A stretch of DNA of 9,053 bases, taken from contig DOVJ01000222.1 of NCBI GenBank assembly GCA_003520145.1, positions 1-9,053 on the forward strand, given 5' to 3'. A program made the position numbers and the translations under genes. The DNA comes from Eubacterium sp. GTDB lineage: Bacteria > Bacillota > Clostridia > Lachnospirales > Lachnospiraceae. Below, one piece after another: positions 1-6,343 of the stretch. Within the stretch, counting starts at the first letter, position 1. Each line of letters opens with the position of its first letter. The notes under the pieces were generated by a model. It had not been told where the DNA came from and did no database searches. It saw only the letters and a list, made by a program, of their open reading frames with translations.

Positions 1-33
1 CCGAATGTTACAAAGATTTAACAATTTCCCATA

Positions 34-61
34 TTGAATTATTTCAAAAATGAGGTATAAT
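34..61 (+). promoter_or_regulatory. Sigma-A type promoter for the 74-residue orphan gene
   Basis: A perfect -10 box TATAAT lies at 56-61 and a -35-like TTGAAT (4 of 6 consensus bases) at 34-39, separated by 16 bases. Transcription would start near 67-70 and leave an untranslated leader of about 58 bases before the ATG at 127. The assignment rests on sequence match and position only. Confidence 0.72.
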
Positions 62-126
62 AGAATTAGAGGAAGGATACAAGTAATCGTTAAAAGAATA
101 TCAATAAAAGAAAGGATGTGTTGAAT

Positions 127-351
127 ATGGGATTTTTAGATAAGTTTATCGGAAAAGCTAGTCATTTCGCTTATGAGATTAATGATGAACTTGAGAGCAA
201 AGGAGAATTCCCAGAAAGATTCATCGTTAAGGAACGTAAGTCAAGTGGTGGAAACAATGTTTATGTTTTGGTTAACAAGAACTACAACATGGACAGAAAG
301 GAAATCTCTGAATATGAAATCCAGAGATACTACAGATTGGTGAACAGGTGA
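127..351 (+). CDS. Uncharacterised small protein, 74 residues
   Basis: I do not recognise this protein. The ATG at 127 is preferred because AAAGGA (111-116) lies about 10 bases upstream; the in-frame GTG (118) and TTG (121) sit on or too close to that ribosome binding site. The product starts MGFLDKFIGKA, a hydrophobic-basic stretch that could form an amphipathic helix, followed by an acidic segment (about residues 18-28). A strand-like middle rich in V, Y and N (about 43-52) leads to a charged C-terminus with a Tyr pair (YY near residue 69-70). There is no signal peptide, full membrane span or cysteine pair, so it is probably cytoplasmic, perhaps touching the membrane through its N-terminus. 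It stands alone between its own promoter and terminator, suggesting independent expression. That it is a real gene is supported by the promoter, ribosome binding site, terminator and a balanced composition; its function is unknown. Confidence 0.75.
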   Translation: MGFLDKFIGKASHFAYEINDELESKGEFPERFIVKERKSSGGNNVYVLVNKNYNMDRKEISEYEIQRYYRLVNR

Positions 352-372
352 TTTTTATGTATTGTATGATCT

Positions 373-406
373 GAGAGATCGCAGACAAATATGCGGTCTC
401 TCTTTT
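373..406 (+). terminator. Rho-independent terminator after the 74-residue gene
   Basis: A 10-base-pair stem is formed by 373-382 (GAGAGATCGC) and 393-402 (GCGGTCTCTC), with a single G-U wobble. The loop is 10 bases and the stem is followed at once by TTTT (403-406). It lies 21 bases after the small gene's stop and 30 bases before the MutS-like gene. The T tract is short, so some read-through into the MutS-like gene is possible, and I see no clear promoter between the two. Confidence 0.75.
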
Positions 407-436
407 AAGTTAGAATGAAAGAATAAGGAGTTTCTT

Positions 437-2029
437 ATGCGTCGATATGACGATAATTTGTTTTTTAAGGATAATATAAAAGAATATACTTATGAGGAAT
501 ATGATTATATAGCTGATTATTATAGATATAAGGCAGAACATGATAACAGCGGATGTTATGTTGATGATATAACCTGGCATGATATGGATATGGATCATGT
601 ATTTATGAAGATCAACAATTCGAATTCATCCCTTGGACAGGAATATCTTTACTATAGATTGAGAAAACAGGATGAGGATATAACTTCTCTTGAGGAAACA
701 GATCGTATTGTTTCCTATATACAGGAGAGTGAAACTGACAGAAAGAAGCTGTCATCTGTTATATATGATCTTGGCTTTGTGAGAAAGATCTCTATGATCA
801 AGTATCTGACAGAGCTTAAGAATGCACCTGTTATGGGGAATCTCATACATTATGTGGGCTTGATCGCTTTTATAGCTTCTATACTCTGTACAATTTTCGT
901 AGATGCTGGTATCGGCGTGTCAGTGTTCTTTGTTATGCTTGTGTTTCAGATCATGGGATATTATAAGTTTAGAGCAAAGGTTGAGCCTTACTTTGTCTGT
1001 GTCAATTATCTTGCGAAGATGCATCGTGCAAATAGCAGGATACTAAAGCTTAAGCTTAAGGAACTTGAAAACTATGAGGAAGAGCTATCTGGTATTAAGA
1101 AAAAGCTTGAACCTGTCATGAAAAACAGTTTCCTCCTTAGCGACACTAACAGTAATGACGGCTCGCTGATCGAGATGTTCATGAGCTATGTGAGAATGCT
1201 TACTCATGTGGATCTTATTAAGTTCAACAACATAGTTGATAAGGTTCCCGGTGTTATGGAAGATGTGCTTAGATTGTATGAAATAGTCGGCTTCTTTGAT
1301 GCCTGTACAAGTATAGCATCTTACAGAACCAGGGTCAAAAACTATGTCAAGCCTGAGTTTGTTGAAGGAAAGAGTATAGAAATCGTTGATGGCGTTCATC
1401 CACTTATAGATGATGCTGTTTCTAACTCGATTGATTGTAAGCGCTGTGTACTTCTTACCGGTTCCAATGCTTCTGGTAAGTCGACATTTCTTCGTATGGT
1501 TGGAATTAATGCAATTCTTGCGCAGAGTATATATACATGTCTTTGTAAGAGCTATAAAGCATCAAGGTTTAGAGTATATTCTTCTATGTCCTTGAGTGAT
1601 GATCTTCTAGAGCATGATAGCTACTATATGGTTGAGATCAAGTCTTTAAGAAGAATCTTAACAGCTGATACATCTGTGCCTGTACTTTGCTTTATAGACG
1701 AGGTTTTAAGAGGTACCAATACAATTGAGAGAATAGCCGCATCGAGCATTATCCTCAAGACATTTTCAACTATGAATGTGATATGCTTTGCTGCGACTCA
1801 CGATATAGAACTTACAGGAATACTTGAGAAACACTATGATAATTACCACTTTACCGAAGAGGTTGTTGATAATGATGTAAGGTTTAGCTACAGGCTTCTT
1901 GATGGTAAAGCAACCAGCCGAAATGCTATCAGGCTTTTGGAGATTCTTGGCTACGATGCAGGTATCATAAGCGATGCCAATGCTTTGGCTTCTGATTTTG
2001 AAAGGACTATGGAATGGGGAAAAATCTAA
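437..2029 (+). CDS. Membrane-anchored MutS-family ATPase without mismatch-recognition domain
   Basis: The 530-residue product has a MutS-type ATPase at its C-terminal end: Walker A GSNASGKST (342-350), a signature region around SLSDDLLEHDSYYMVEI (385-401), Walker B CFIDE (418-422) followed by LRGTNT, and a switch histidine in ATHD (453-456). The segment from about 42 to 75 (YVDDITWHDMDM, then SSLGQEYLYYRLR) resembles the start of the MutS core/lever region. The mismatch-reading domains I and II of true MutS are absent. Two hydrophobic stretches, about 134-155 and 158-176, look like a transmembrane hairpin inside the lever region, which would put the ATPase at the membrane face. The N-terminal 41 residues contain nine tyrosines. 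There is no Smr nuclease domain, so it is not MutS2. The start is set by AAGGAG (425-430), six bases before the ATG. Family assignment is firm; calling it a mismatch-repair protein would not be justified, and its substrate is unknown. It overlaps rnhA downstream. Confidence 0.9.
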   Translation: MRRYDDNLFFKDNIKEYTYEEYDYIADYYRYKAEHDNSGCYVDDITWHDMDMDHVFMKINNSNSSLGQEYLYYRLRKQDEDITSLEETDRIVSYIQESETDRKKLSSVIYDLGFVRKISMIKYLTELKNAPVMGNLIHYVGLIAFIASILCTIFVDAGIGVSVFFVMLVFQIMGYYKFRAKVEPYFVCVNYLAKMHRANSRILKLKLKELENYEEELSGIKKKLEPVMKNSFLLSDTNSNDGSLIEMFMSYVRMLTHVDLIKFNNIVDKVPGVMEDVLRLYEIVGFFDACTSIASYRTRVKNYVKPEFVEGKSIEIVDGVHPLIDDAVSNSIDCKRCVLLTGSNASGKSTFLRMVGINAILAQSIYTCLCKSYKASRFRVYSSMSLSDDLLEHDSYYMVEIKSLRRILTADTSVPVLCFIDEVLRGTNTIERIAASSIILKTFSTMNVICFAATHDIELTGILEKHYDNYHFTEEVVDNDVRFSYRLLDGKATSRNAIRLLEILGYDAGIISDANALASDFERTMEWGKI

Positions 2030-2502
2030 AGGAAGTTGTTATATATACTGACGGCAGTTGTCTTGGTAATCCGGGACCTGGTGGATATGGCGCAATCCTT
2101 ATGTATACTGATTCTAAGGGCGAAGTACATAAGAAGGAACTGTCCGATAAAGCGAAGGAGACGACGAATAACAGGATGGAGCTTATGGCAGCTATAGCCT
2201 CTTTGCAGGAACTTAAGTTTCCATGTAAAGTCACACTTTATTCTGATTCGCAGTATCTGTGCAGGGCTTATAACGAGAATTGGATCTATGGCTGGATAAA
2301 GAAGGGTTTTAAGGATGTCAAGAATCCCGATCTGTGGCAAAGGCTAATTGAACTTACGTCGATTCATGAGATGACATTCGTGTGGGTTAAGGGTCATGCG
2401 GAAAATGAATATAATGAGTTATGTGACAAGCTTGCCAGAAACATGGCGAAGGAAGCTATGTGTGAGCTTGAAAAAGAGTTGACGGGTGAGGGCGTTGACT
2501 AA
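2014..2502 (+). CDS. rnhA: Ribonuclease HI (type 1)
   Basis: This 162-residue enzyme cleaves the RNA strand of RNA-DNA hybrids in the cytoplasm, removing primers and R-loops. The four acidic metal-binding residues of the family are present: D13 in YTDGS, E56 in NNRMEL, D78 in YSDSQ and D138 in NELCDKLA. The conserved histidine (H128 in KGHAENEYN) is also there. A basic handle segment (about 90-110, WIYGWIKKGFKD through LWQRL) like that of the E. coli enzyme is retained, so substrate binding should not need an added hybrid-binding domain. The length is normal for a stand-alone RNase HI. The ATG at 2014 lies inside the last codons of the MutS-like gene (16-base overlap), with AAAGGA (2001-2006) seven bases upstream, so translation of the two is probably coupled. 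Nothing looks degraded. Confidence 0.96.
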   Translation: MGKNLKEVVIYTDGSCLGNPGPGGYGAILMYTDSKGEVHKKELSDKAKETTNNRMELMAAIASLQELKFPCKVTLYSDSQYLCRAYNENWIYGWIKKGFKDVKNPDLWQRLIELTSIHEMTFVWVKGHAENEYNELCDKLARNMAKEAMCELEKELTGEGVD

Positions 2503-2523
2503 TAAGTTTATTTGTGGTACTAT
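2495..2523 (+). promoter_or_regulatory. Promoter for the small membrane protein and alaS
   Basis: A -35 box TTGACT (2495-2500; 5 of 6) overlaps the rnhA stop codon. A -10 element TACTAT (2518-2523) follows after 17 bases and is preceded by the extended -10 dinucleotide TG (2515-2516). A second, perfect TATAAT sits at 2521-2526 but would need a 20-base spacer. Either gives a start about 25-30 bases before the ATG of the 41-residue gene. This leaves only a short leader, with no room for a T-box. Confidence 0.65.
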
Positions 2524-2558
2524 AATAATAATGTCAATGATATGAAAGGCGGTATGTT

Positions 2559-2684
2559 ATGATAGTATTGTTGAATGATATTTATTTTGAAGTCTTGAGA
2601 GTCCTGGCGGTTACCTGTGCTATGGGATTAGGCATATTTGCAGGTAAGAAGATCAGAGACGCTAAGAAGAATAAGACAAAGTAA
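2559..2684 (+). CDS. Small single-span membrane protein, 41 residues
   Basis: I read a 41-codon frame from the ATG at 2559 to the TAA at 2682-2684. It is preceded by AAAGGCGG (2545-2552) at six bases' distance, a near-consensus ribosome binding site. The protein begins MIVLLNDIYF and carries one hydrophobic segment (about residues 9-28, ending CAMGLGIFAG). It ends in a strongly basic tail, KKIRDAKKNKTK (30-41). By the positive-inside rule the tail should face the cytoplasm and the N-terminus outward. It stands between a good promoter and alaS and lies 18 bases before the alaS start, so the two are probably co-transcribed. I do not recognise a family and cannot assign a function. It could instead be a short leader frame whose translation affects alaS, but the ordered hydrophobic-then-basic composition favours a real membrane peptide. 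Confidence 0.68.
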   Translation: MIVLLNDIYFEVLRVLAVTCAMGLGIFAGKKIRDAKKNKTK

Positions 2685-2689
2685 TTTGT

Positions 2690-2694
2690 GGAGG
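2690..2694 (+). promoter_or_regulatory. Ribosome binding site fixing the alaS start at GTG 2703
   Basis: GGAGG at 2690-2694 is eight bases before the GTG at 2703. An upstream in-frame GTG at 2688 overlaps this site and cannot be the start it serves. The shorter frame also matches the usual N-terminus of the family. Confidence 0.8.
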
Positions 2695-2702
2695 ATATAG
2701 TT

Positions 2703-5339
2703 GTGGAAAAGTATGGTGTTAACACCTTAAGAAGGATGTTTTTGGAGTTTTTTGAGAGTAAGGATCATCTTAAGATGAAGAGCTTCTCTTTGGTGCCTCA
2801 TAATGATAACAGTTTGCTTATCATCAATTCGGGTATGGCACCTCTGAAGCCTTACTTTACAGGTCAGGAGATTCCACCAAGAAGAAGAGTTACTACCTGT
2901 CAGAAGTGTATAAGAACAGGCGATATCGAGAATGTCGGCAAGACTGCCAGACATGGTACTTTCTTTGAGATGCTCGGTAACTTCTCTTTTGGCGATTACT
3001 TTAAAACAGAGGCTATACACTGGTCATGGGAATTCTTGACTGAAGTTGTAGGTCTTGATAAGAACAGACTCTATCCAAGTATATATCTGGATGATGATGA
3101 AGCCTTCAGAATATGGAATGAGGAAATCGGCATACCTGAAGACAGAATCTTCAGATTTGGTAAGGAAGATAACTTCTGGGAGCATGGCGCAGGTCCTTGC
3201 GGTCCATGTTCTGAGATATATTATGATCGTGGTGAGAGATTCGGCTGTGGCAAGGAAGGCTGTACTGTAGGCTGTGATTGCGACAGATATATGGAAGTGT
3301 GGAACAACGTATTCACACAGTTTGAGAATGATGGTAATGGCAACTATACCGAACTTGTTCAGAAGAACATAGATACAGGTATGGGTCTTGAGAGACTTGC
3401 TGTAGTAGTACAGGATGTAGATTCAATCTTCGATGTAGATACTCTCTATGCTTTGAGAAACAGAATCTGTCAGATGGCAGGTACAGAGTATCACTCTGAT
3501 GAAAAGAAGGATGTATCTATAAGAGTTATCACAGACCATATCCGTTCCGTAACATTTATGATATCTGATGGTATTATGCCGTCTAATGAGGGCAGAGGTT
3601 ATGTCCTCAGAAGATTGCTTAGAAGAGCTGCTAGACATGGCAGACTTCTTGGTATAGAAGGAACTTTCCTTGCGGACCTTTCTGATACTGTAGTTGATGT
3701 ATCCTGTGATGGATATCCTGAGCTTCGCGAGAAGCAGGAATTCATCAAGAAGGTCATATCTGTTGAGGAGGATAAGTTTAACGATACTATCGATCTCGGA
3801 CTTGGTATTCTCACAGATATGATCGCTAAGTTAGAGAGCGAAGGTGGTAAGGTCCTTGATGGTGAGGATGTATTCCGTCTCTATGATACATATGGATTCC
3901 CTCTTGACCTCACTAAGGAAATCCTTGAGGAAAAGGGAATCGAAGCTGATGAAGAGGGCTTCAAAAAGTGTATGGAGGTTCAGCGTACTACCGCAAGAGC
4001 TGCTAGAAAGACTACTAACTACATGGGTGCTGATGTGACTATATATCAGTCTATAGATGCTGCTATAACAAGTACTTTCGTAGGATATGACAGATATGAG
4101 CACGATTCTGTGATATCTGTGCTTGCGTCAGATACTGAGATTACCGATGCTATTACTGACGGTATGGATGGCATGATAATGGTTGACGAGACTCCTTTTT
4201 ATGCTACCATGGGTGGCCAGGAAGGTGATACAGGTGTTATCGTGAGCGCTGATGGTGAATTCAAGGTTATCGAGACCAAGAAGCTTCAGGGCGGTAAGAT
4301 AGCACACTTTGGTAAGGTTACCAAGGGTATGTTCAAGGTTGGTGATAAGGTTACTCTTAAGATTGATTCAGATCTTAGAGAGGATACATGTAAGAATCAC
4401 AGCGCAACACATCTTCTTCAGAAGGCACTTCGTACAGTGCTTGGAACACATGTTGAGCAGCAGGGTTCTTTGGTTACACCGAACAGGCTCAGATTTGACT
4501 TCTCGCACTTCCAGGCTATGACTGCAGAAGAGTTAGAGAAGGTTGAGAAGATTGTAAGCGATGCGATAGCTGATTCGCTTGAGGTTAAGACTGAGGTTAT
4601 GAGCCTTGAGGATGCTAAGAAGACCGGTGCTATGGCTCTTTTTGGTGAGAAGTATGGCGATGAAGTAAGAGTTGTGTCTATGGGTGACTTCTCTGTTGAA
4701 CTTTGTGGTGGTACTCATGTAAGCAATACTTCTAAGATTGGTCTTTTCAAGATAGTATCTGAGAGTGGTATAGCTGCTGGTATAAGAAGAATAGAAGCTA
4801 TAACAGGCAGTGCTGTTGTGGATTATTACAAGAAGATAGAGAATTCATATAAGGACGTATGCGCTCTTCTTAAGACTGATGACTCTATGCTTATGAAGAA
4901 GATCCATACTCTTCTTGATGAGAATAAGGAACTTCGTTCTGAGAATGAGAGTCTTAAGGATAAGATCAATAAGGCGTCTGTATCAGATGCTGCTAAGTCT
5001 GTGACTGTTGTTTCCGATATGAAGGTTCTTGCTCTTAGAGTAGATGATTCTGATATGAATTCACTTAGAAAGCTCTGCGATGATTTTAAGGCAAATGGTG
5101 ATGCTGATATCATAGTAGTAGCAGGTGCTATGGATGGTAAGGTTAATCTTGTCGTAGCATCTGATGATGCTGCTATTGCAAAGGGCTTTGCTGCAGGCAA
5201 GATCATCAAGCAGGCGGCCGTTATGGTTGGCGGTGGCGGTGGCGGAAGAGATAATATGGCTACTGCCGGCGGAAAGAAGCCTGAAGAAATCGATAACATG
5301 CTTAAGGCTGTTCCTGATATCATCAAGGGTATCTGCTAA
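2703..5339 (+). CDS. alaS: Alanyl-tRNA synthetase
   Basis: The cytoplasmic class II enzyme charges tRNA-Ala with alanine and removes mischarged serine or glycine. With the GTG at 2703 it has 878 residues, normal for the family. The N-terminal catalytic domain contains the conserved RRRVTTCQKCIRTGD region (about 60-74), the GPCGPCSEIYYD segment and class II motif 3 GMGLERL (226-232). A cysteine cluster (C182, C187, C191, C193) sits just before the conserved DRYMEVWN. The editing domain has the four zinc ligands H566 and H570 (HSATH) and C668 and H672 (CGGTH). A coiled-coil linker follows (about 715-760), then the C-terminal DHHA1/C-Ala domain with a run of six glycines (843-848). Nothing essential appears to be missing. 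It is preceded by the 41-residue gene and followed two bases later by rlmH. No T-box leader is present, so regulation is unlikely to be by uncharged tRNA at this promoter. Confidence 0.98.
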   Translation: MEKYGVNTLRRMFLEFFESKDHLKMKSFSLVPHNDNSLLIINSGMAPLKPYFTGQEIPPRRRVTTCQKCIRTGDIENVGKTARHGTFFEMLGNFSFGDYFKTEAIHWSWEFLTEVVGLDKNRLYPSIYLDDDEAFRIWNEEIGIPEDRIFRFGKEDNFWEHGAGPCGPCSEIYYDRGERFGCGKEGCTVGCDCDRYMEVWNNVFTQFENDGNGNYTELVQKNIDTGMGLERLAVVVQDVDSIFDVDTLYALRNRICQMAGTEYHSDEKKDVSIRVITDHIRSVTFMISDGIMPSNEGRGYVLRRLLRRAARHGRLLGIEGTFLADLSDTVVDVSCDGYPELREKQEFIKKVISVEEDKFNDTIDLGLGILTDMIAKLESEGGKVLDGEDVFRLYDTYGFPLDLTKEILEEKGIEADEEGFKKCMEVQRTTARAARKTTNYMGADVTIYQSIDAAITSTFVGYDRYEHDSVISVLASDTEITDAITDGMDGMIMVDETPFYATMGGQEGDTGVIVSADGEFKVIETKKLQGGKIAHFGKVTKGMFKVGDKVTLKIDSDLREDTCKNHSATHLLQKALRTVLGTHVEQQGSLVTPNRLRFDFSHFQAMTAEELEKVEKIVSDAIADSLEVKTEVMSLEDAKKTGAMALFGEKYGDEVRVVSMGDFSVELCGGTHVSNTSKIGLFKIVSESGIAAGIRRIEAITGSAVVDYYKKIENSYKDVCALLKTDDSMLMKKIHTLLDENKELRSENESLKDKINKASVSDAAKSVTVVSDMKVLALRVDDSDMNSLRKLCDDFKANGDADIIVVAGAMDGKVNLVVASDDAAIAKGFAAGKIIKQAAVMVGGGGGGRDNMATAGGKKPEEIDNMLKAVPDIIKGIC

Positions 5340-5341
5340 TT

Positions 5342-5824
5342 ATGGTCAAAGTAAGCTTATATGTGGTTGGCAAGATAAAAGAAAAGTTTTTTACGGATGC
5401 TATAAGCGAATACAGTAAGAGGCTGTCTGCATACTGCAATCTCAACATAGTTAAGGTTGCGGATGAGATGACCAAAGATGGTGCAAGTGCCAAGGAAATT
5501 GCTGAGATTAAGGCATCGGAAGGAAAGAAGCTTCTTGCTAAGATTCCACAGGATGCTTATGTATGTGCTCTATGTATAGATGGTAAGATGCTAGATTCAG
5601 AGGAGATAGCCGATAAGATACTGTCTAAGCCACTTATGCAGCATAGCCACATAGCATTTGTCATAGGTGGATCGCTTGGGTTATCTGATGAGGTTATATC
5701 GAGGGCTGATATAAAGCTTTCTTTTGGTAAGGTCACATACCCTCATCAGCTGATGAGAGTCATACTTCTTGAACAGGTCTACAGAGGATTTAAGATCAAG
5801 TCCGGTGAGCCTTATCATAAGTAG
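5342..5824 (+). CDS. rlmH: 23S rRNA (pseudouridine-1915-N3)-methyltransferase RlmH
   Basis: RlmH is a SPOUT-class enzyme that methylates pseudouridine 1915 in helix 69 of 23S rRNA on assembled 70S ribosomes, using S-adenosylmethionine. The 160-residue length is typical. Recognisable parts are the N-terminal strand ending in VVGKIKEKFF, the cofactor-binding loop FVIGGSLGLS (106-115) and a knot-forming C-terminal segment (SFGKVTYPHQLMRVILLEQ, 127-145). The family's invariant C-terminal end, EPYHK, is also present. The ATG at 5342 lies two bases after the alaS stop with only a weak AAGGG (5325-5329) upstream, so translation probably depends on ribosomes finishing alaS. Pairing with a tRNA synthetase fits a translation-factor operon, although rlmH has no fixed neighbour across bacteria. 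Confidence 0.96.
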   Translation: MVKVSLYVVGKIKEKFFTDAISEYSKRLSAYCNLNIVKVADEMTKDGASAKEIAEIKASEGKKLLAKIPQDAYVCALCIDGKMLDSEEIADKILSKPLMQHSHIAFVIGGSLGLSDEVISRADIKLSFGKVTYPHQLMRVILLEQVYRGFKIKSGEPYHK

Positions 5825-5841
5825 TACATTGCAAAAAAACC

Positions 5842-5870
5842 TTGCATATTATGAAGCTTTTTTATATAAT
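5842..5870 (+). promoter_or_regulatory. Promoter for the asp23-nusB-xseAB-ispA cluster
   Basis: A perfect TATAAT at 5865-5870 is preceded, with a 17-base spacer, by TTGCAT (5842-5847), which matches the -35 consensus only in its TTG. A run of six T (5858-5863) lies just ahead of the -10 box. The site is in the only sizeable gap (5825-5916) between rlmH and the Asp23 gene, where a new transcription unit would be expected. Confidence 0.6.
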
Positions 5871-5902
5871 AAGATATAGGTTGAGATATACTTTAAGTAT
5901 GT

Positions 5903-5919
5903 AGGAGGATGATAAATTG
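5903..5919 (+). promoter_or_regulatory. Ribosome binding site and TTG start of the Asp23 gene
   Basis: A perfect AGGAGG (5903-5908) stands eight bases before the TTG at 5917. The nearer ATG at 5909 touches the binding site and opens a frame of three codons (ATG ATA AAT TGA) whose stop overlaps the TTG. The TTG is therefore the only usable start for the long frame. Confidence 0.8.
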
Positions 5920-6306
5920 AGCGAATTTGATAATAGAAATACATATGTCCTCAACAGTGATGATAAGATTAGCGAGTTGAGGATTGCGGATGAGGTTATT
6001 GCTTCTATTGCAGCTATTGCGGCTACTGACGTAGAAGGCGTATCAACTGTTTCGAGCAATATAACCAGAGACAATGTTAACAAGGTCGGCAATAAGGCTT
6101 TATCAAAGGGCGTTAAGGTAGTTGTTGAAGGCAATAACGCGAATATTGATATGGTTCTTATGGTTGATTACGGCTGTAGTATTCCTAAGGTGACCAGTAA
6201 GGTTCAGGAGAAAGTTAAGAGTACTATCGAGAGTATGACCGGTCTTAATATCACTGATGTGAATATAAGAGTTGCCGGCGTGAACATTGACAACAAGAAA
6301 CTTTAA
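5917..6306 (+). CDS. Asp23/Gls24 family envelope stress response protein
   Basis: The 129-residue product fits the Asp23/Gls24 (DUF322) family. It has an N-terminal helix-rich part with ADEVIASIAAIAATDVEGV (24-42), then SKGVKVVVEG (63-72), a strand DMVLMVDYG (78-86) and a helix-strand end VQEKVKSTIESMTGLNITDV (96-115). Family members are abundant small cytoplasmic proteins linked to alkaline or cell-wall stress; in Staphylococcus, Asp23 is tethered to the membrane by AmaP. No AmaP-like gene is present here, and the protein itself has no membrane span. Its place directly ahead of nusB is common in Clostridia, where its role is not well established. The TTG start is set by a perfect ribosome binding site, so initiation may be limited. 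The family call is secure; the biological role is not. Confidence 0.92.
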   Translation: MSEFDNRNTYVLNSDDKISELRIADEVIASIAAIAATDVEGVSTVSSNITRDNVNKVGNKALSKGVKVVVEGNNANIDMVLMVDYGCSIPKVTSKVQEKVKSTIESMTGLNITDVNIRVAGVNIDNKKL

Positions 6307-6313
6307 GAATTAC

Positions 6314-6343
6314 GAAAAGGGAGTATTGTGGTGCTTCCTTTTC
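6314..6343 (+). terminator. Stem-loop between the Asp23 gene and nusB, possible attenuator
   Basis: GAAAAGGGAG (6314-6323) pairs with CTTCCTTTTC (6334-6343) over 10 base pairs with one G-U wobble and a 10-base loop. It begins eight bases after the Asp23 stop codon. The sequence that follows (TTTGTATTT) is T-rich but not an unbroken T run, so termination would be partial. It could lower nusB expression relative to the Asp23 gene, or act as an RNA processing or stability element. Confidence 0.5.

Noticed and set aside
361..436. Separate promoter for the MutS-like gene
   Set aside because: TTGTAT (362-367) has no acceptable -10 box at a proper distance, and TAGAAT (411-416) has no -35 partner. 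Read-through of the terminator or a non-standard promoter is possible, but I cannot support a site.
410..598. A hydrophobic 62-codon frame on the - strand over the start of the MutS-like gene
   Set aside because: The isoleucine-rich, membrane-like composition is the antisense reading of AT-rich Tyr/Asp codons in the real gene. It also runs through that gene's ribosome binding site.
1046..1060. Tandem AAGCTTAAG with a 12-base palindrome (1049-1060)
   Set aside because: It encodes an alternating Lys-Leu stretch in the MutS-like protein, and repeated AAG and CTT codons explain it. No partner sites were noticed elsewhere.
5226..5243. Short GGCGGT tandem repeat
   Set aside because: It encodes the conserved glycine run of the AlaS C-terminal domain, so it is protein-constrained rather than a mobile or regulatory repeat.
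4826..5326. A 166-codon open frame on the - strand inside alaS
   Set aside because: It lies opposite the conserved C-terminal part of alaS. Its proline run is the reverse of the glycine run, it is Ser/Leu-rich in the manner of antisense shadows, and it has no ribosome binding site I can see.
5830..5863. Possible terminator after rlmH (TGCAA/TTGCA stem followed downstream by six T)
   Set aside because: The stem is only five weak pairs, the T run is 11 bases away, and an alternative A-T fold contains a mismatch. The same bases are better read as part of a promoter.
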